DNA of 33,831 nt from Reyranella sp. (GTDB lineage: Bacteria; Pseudomonadota; Alphaproteobacteria; Reyranellales; Reyranellaceae): NCBI GenBank assembly GCA_022844015.1, contig JALHMO010000074.1, positions 1 to 33,831 of the forward strand. Direction: 5' to 3'. The notes beneath the pieces were generated by a model. The model did no database searches. It saw only the letters and a program-made list of their open reading frames with translations, and was not told the DNA's origin. Within the stretch, counting starts at the first letter, position 1; each line of letters begins with the position of its first letter. Shown here piece after piece: positions 32,041-33,831 of this stretch. Both the position numbers and the translations under genes were made by a program.

Positions 32041-32250
32041 TCACTTCTGGTCGCGCAGGAACCCGGCCGCATCGATGAAGCGACGATACTTCACGACATC
32101 CGAGGCGAGAACCCTCTCGAGTTCCGCCGGGGTACCCGACATCTTTTCGGACGACTCCAGGTACTTGTCGACCGCGCCGCTCCTGTAGACCTCCGACACG
32201 GCAGCGCTCAGCCTGGCGACGATCTCGTCGAGCAGGCAAGGGCGCCGGAC
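32041..32250 (-). pseudogene. C-terminal remnant of a Bug/TctC-type binding protein
   Basis: The codons end with a stretch like the C-terminus of tripartite tricarboxylate transporter binding proteins: DEIVARLSAAVSEVYRSGAV, then GTPAELERVLASDVVKYRRF and FIDAAGF. About 250 N-terminal residues, including signal peptide and ligand pocket, are missing; upstream of Leu-Leu-Asp-Glu the frame reads unrelated residues, so the fragment is a decayed gene end. The remaining ATG at 32289 has no family support. No TctA or TctB genes are seen in this window. Confidence 0.62.
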
Positions 32251-32356
32251 GGCCGTTCGCAATGAATCGACGTTCCACGGTGAGCGCATATCGGATCGGT
32301 GGCGCCCACGCGCCCTCGGGATGCCCCTGCTCGAACGGGTTTTCGTATCCGACCCG

Positions 32357-33178
32357 CTAGTCCCACCAGAAGAACCACCAATCGTGCGCCATCAGCTCGG
32401 CGGCCAGCGCGCTGAGCGACTCCGTGCCCTGATCGACGATGTCATTGCAGTAGGCATATTGCACGCGTGCCAACTCGATGGCTTCGCTGCGCGCGACGGG
32501 TTTTCGGGCGACCCGAATACTCAACACATCCTTTCCCAGGCCTATCAGCTCCGCGCCGTAGTGATCTCGCCAATGACGCAATGCGGCAACGTGAAACTCC
32601 GGTGCGGGACACTCATTCCAGTCTCCCCAATGCAGATGAGCCGGTATGGTGCTGGGGTCATCGGTCGGAACGAGGACGATGTAGACTTTCGGCAAGGGCC
32701 GGCGAGTGCGAATATCGTATGCGACGGCCAAGCCGGGCGAGCTCGAGGCTGCCGCAGGCCACTCTCCCAGCGGTGGTTCGCGCTCCCCGACATCGACGGA
32801 CTGTCCCTGCCTTCGCAGCGTTTCCAGCGCGGCCGCGTTCAAGTCGCGGCGCATCCTGGTCAGGTCCTCCGGAAACCGGAGCGCGCTCGCAGCGGCAAGC
32901 GTTTCGTGAACCGGCCTCTGTGTCGCAGGCTGTCCTGGAGCAAAAGGTCCGAGAACGCCTTCGATATCCATTCCGACGACAACCGGCACACCGCGCCCTG
33001 CAGACTTCAGCTCTTGCCATTTGGCAAGGGCGCTTTCGCCGCTCGTTTCCACAATCTCAAAGGGGAAGTTGGCCAGCGCCTTCGCACACCAACCATCGGT
33101 CGCCGGTGCTGCCACCCTCGTTTCATTCGATGGCCAGATCGGCAGCCTGAGAAATCCGGGAAGGAAGCGCCTCATCAT
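32357..33178 (-). CDS. DUF4253 domain protein
   Basis: 273-residue protein whose C-terminal half is a DUF4253 domain: GDWNECPAPEFHVAALRHWR, then YGAELIGLGKDVLSIRVARK (20 residues), and EAIELARVQYAYCNDIVDQG, ending LAAELMAHDWWFFWWD. The N-terminal half carries a smaller domain with FPFEIVETSGESALAKWQEL and VPVVVGMDIEGVLGP. Start: tandem ATGs at 33178/33175 with GAGGAAG about 6 bases upstream. Function of the family is unknown; members are often near polymorphic-toxin or immunity-like genes, and whether that applies here cannot be judged. No signal peptide. Confidence 0.85.
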   Translation of the reverse strand: MMRRFLPGFLRLPIWPSNETRVAAPATDGWCAKALANFPFEIVETSGESALAKWQELKSAGRGVPVVVGMDIEGVLGPFAPGQPATQRPVHETLAAASALRFPEDLTRMRRDLNAAALETLRRQGQSVDVGEREPPLGEWPAAASSSPGLAVAYDIRTRRPLPKVYIVLVPTDDPSTIPAHLHWGDWNECPAPEFHVAALRHWRDHYGAELIGLGKDVLSIRVARKPVARSEAIELARVQYAYCNDIVDQGTESLSALAAELMAHDWWFFWWD

Positions 33179-33734
33179 CGTTCACTTCCTCGCCTGAAGG
33201 AATTTCTCCCGGAAAGGACTTCGCCCCATGCTGGCCGGGTCTGGATCAGAGGACTTAGCGACTCGCTCCCCCCCCCCGAGGCGTCCAATCCGACGGAACT
33301 TGCGCCATTATCGGCTTACTCCCACTCGATTGTCCGAATCCCGCATAAGTGTTTGAAAACCCGATGGTAAGTGCCCGGTCTGACGGTCATTCTCCGACTG
33401 CGAGGCCGTCAAAATGCTACGCTTTTGATTTCATTGAGAAATCGCCCAAAAAAATATTATTGTAGTTTCTGTATCTATCGGCATCATTTGCCGTCAGGTT
33501 GCACTTTAGAGCGTCCCTGCGAGCGTTCAAACAGCGCTCGAAAAGTACCGTCACCTCGCATCGGGTATCAGATCTGAGCCGCCAACGCGAGCCCAACATC
33601 TTTGGCTCGGCACCGACTAAGAACATCTCCGCTTGCTGCATCGAACGGGCCGAGATCGAACATTGTCCTGGCTGGAATTGCCGCTGCCCAAGCCTGGTAC
33701 GTTTCGACACCGCCCACCGTCAAGAAGTGAGAGC
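33179..33734. other. 556-base AT-richer region, no gene assigned
   Basis: It begins with the DUF4253 promoter region, then a run of 10 C at 33268-33277, then the guaA-like end at 33316-33345. After that the sequence turns clearly AT-richer (33400-33500 contains an A-run and TATTATTGTAG). Short open frames exist on both strands, none with a recognisable family. Base composition differs from the rest of the window, consistent with a transferred segment. Confidence 0.5.
33316..33345 (-). other. possible guaA 3'-end-type attachment site
   Basis: Read on the minus strand, the codons give ...CGIRTIEWE followed by TAA. T-I-E-W-E-stop is the invariant end of GMP synthetase (GuaA), whose 3' end is a known target of tyrosine recombinases, but the codons upstream are not GuaA-like. 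It may be an att half-site left by integration, or a chance match of about 18 bases. Confidence 0.35.
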
Positions 33735-33830
33735 CTATCCGTTCCGTATCAGATGATCGAAAGCATCACCCTCTTCTTCTTCCTCCTGAAAGCGTGGGCC
33801 ATCTGCCTCAAATTGCAGCACGGTTATTTC
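33735..33830 (-). CDS. C-terminus of an unidentified acidic protein, cut by the window edge
   Basis: Thirty-one codons and a TAG stop are visible, ending at 33735. The residues read EITVLQFEADGPRFQ, then a run of five Glu, then GDAFDHLIRNG. This looks like a real protein tail rather than noise. The opposite strand has a hydrophobic frame from ATG 33753 that also runs off the end, so the strand is not certain. No family assignment is possible. Confidence 0.35.
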   Translation of the reverse strand, partial: EITVLQFEADGPRFQEEEEEGDAFDHLIRNG

Positions 33831-33831
33831 C

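Noticed and set aside
33417..33710. 97-codon minus-strand open frame in the AT-rich right part
   Set aside because: GTG start, weak site, no domain; composition fits a chance frame, although a small unknown gene cannot be excluded.
1..33831. tRNA, rRNA, tmRNA and riboswitch search by eye
   Set aside because: No T-loop-like or other conserved RNA motif was found; a covariance search would be needed to be sure.

Overview
The window comes from a GC-rich, free-living, metabolically versatile alphaproteobacterium. The codon use, the family mix (solitary SDRs, luciferase-like and acyl-CoA-dehydrogenase-like flavin monooxygenases, a hydantoinase, a Dpp/Opp ABC importer, a Bug-type remnant, GFA and YciI/SRPBCC proteins) and the many palindromic intergenic repeats fit Rhizobiales or Rhodospirillales soil and water bacteria (Bradyrhizobium-like or Reyranella-like). 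That placement is an inference from style, not from a marker gene. No rRNA, tRNA, CRISPR array, transposase or integrase was seen, and no recognisable transcription factor apart from toxin-antitoxin antitoxins.

Left part (1-4.5 kb): the 5' end of an unknown minus-strand gene, an FAD-dependent amine/amino-acid oxidase, a convergent luciferase-like monooxygenase, a FlK-type acyl-CoA thioesterase, and a membrane-anchored coiled-coil protein built from 42-bp repeats.

Transport block (4.6-14.2 kb): a leftward cluster with a fused HyuA-HyuB hydantoinase/oxoprolinase, a 123-bp composite palindrome, then substrate-binding protein, two permeases and two ATPases joined by 1-4 bp overlaps or a 10-bp gap. 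The inferred job is uptake and ring opening of a cyclic amide, lactam or peptide-like nutrient.

Middle (14.3-19.3 kb): a VapBC module with a probably leaderless, self-overlapping promoter/operator; a GFA-family protein; an SMP-30/gluconolactonase gene preceded by a translationally coupled 21-22 residue ORF; a YedI/DUF808 membrane protein; and an alpha/beta hydrolase. Two families of long inverted repeats lie between these genes.

Right part (19.3-32 kb): a loose collection of catabolic genes in short one- or two-gene units: an NtaA/SnaA-type FMN monooxygenase, SRPBCC plus YciI, amidohydrolase plus SDR, a second SDR with an altered nucleotide-binding loop, an HpaI-type aldolase, a VOC protein plus third SDR, an MBL-fold hydrolase, a calcineurin-like phosphoesterase, and an acyl-CoA-dehydrogenase-fold monooxygenase. 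A decayed Phd/VapC pair sits directly in front of a DUF3883 nuclease-like gene.

Right edge (32-33.8 kb): a Bug-type binding-protein remnant, a DUF4253 protein, a run of 10 C, and a more AT-rich stretch. The AT-rich stretch begins with a motif resembling the last codons of guaA, a known integration target, so an island boundary may lie here. I did not find a single clearly unknown system. The most unusual items are the coupled micro-ORF before SMP-30, the structured repeat families, the degraded toxin-antitoxin/nuclease locus, and the possible guaA-type attachment site.
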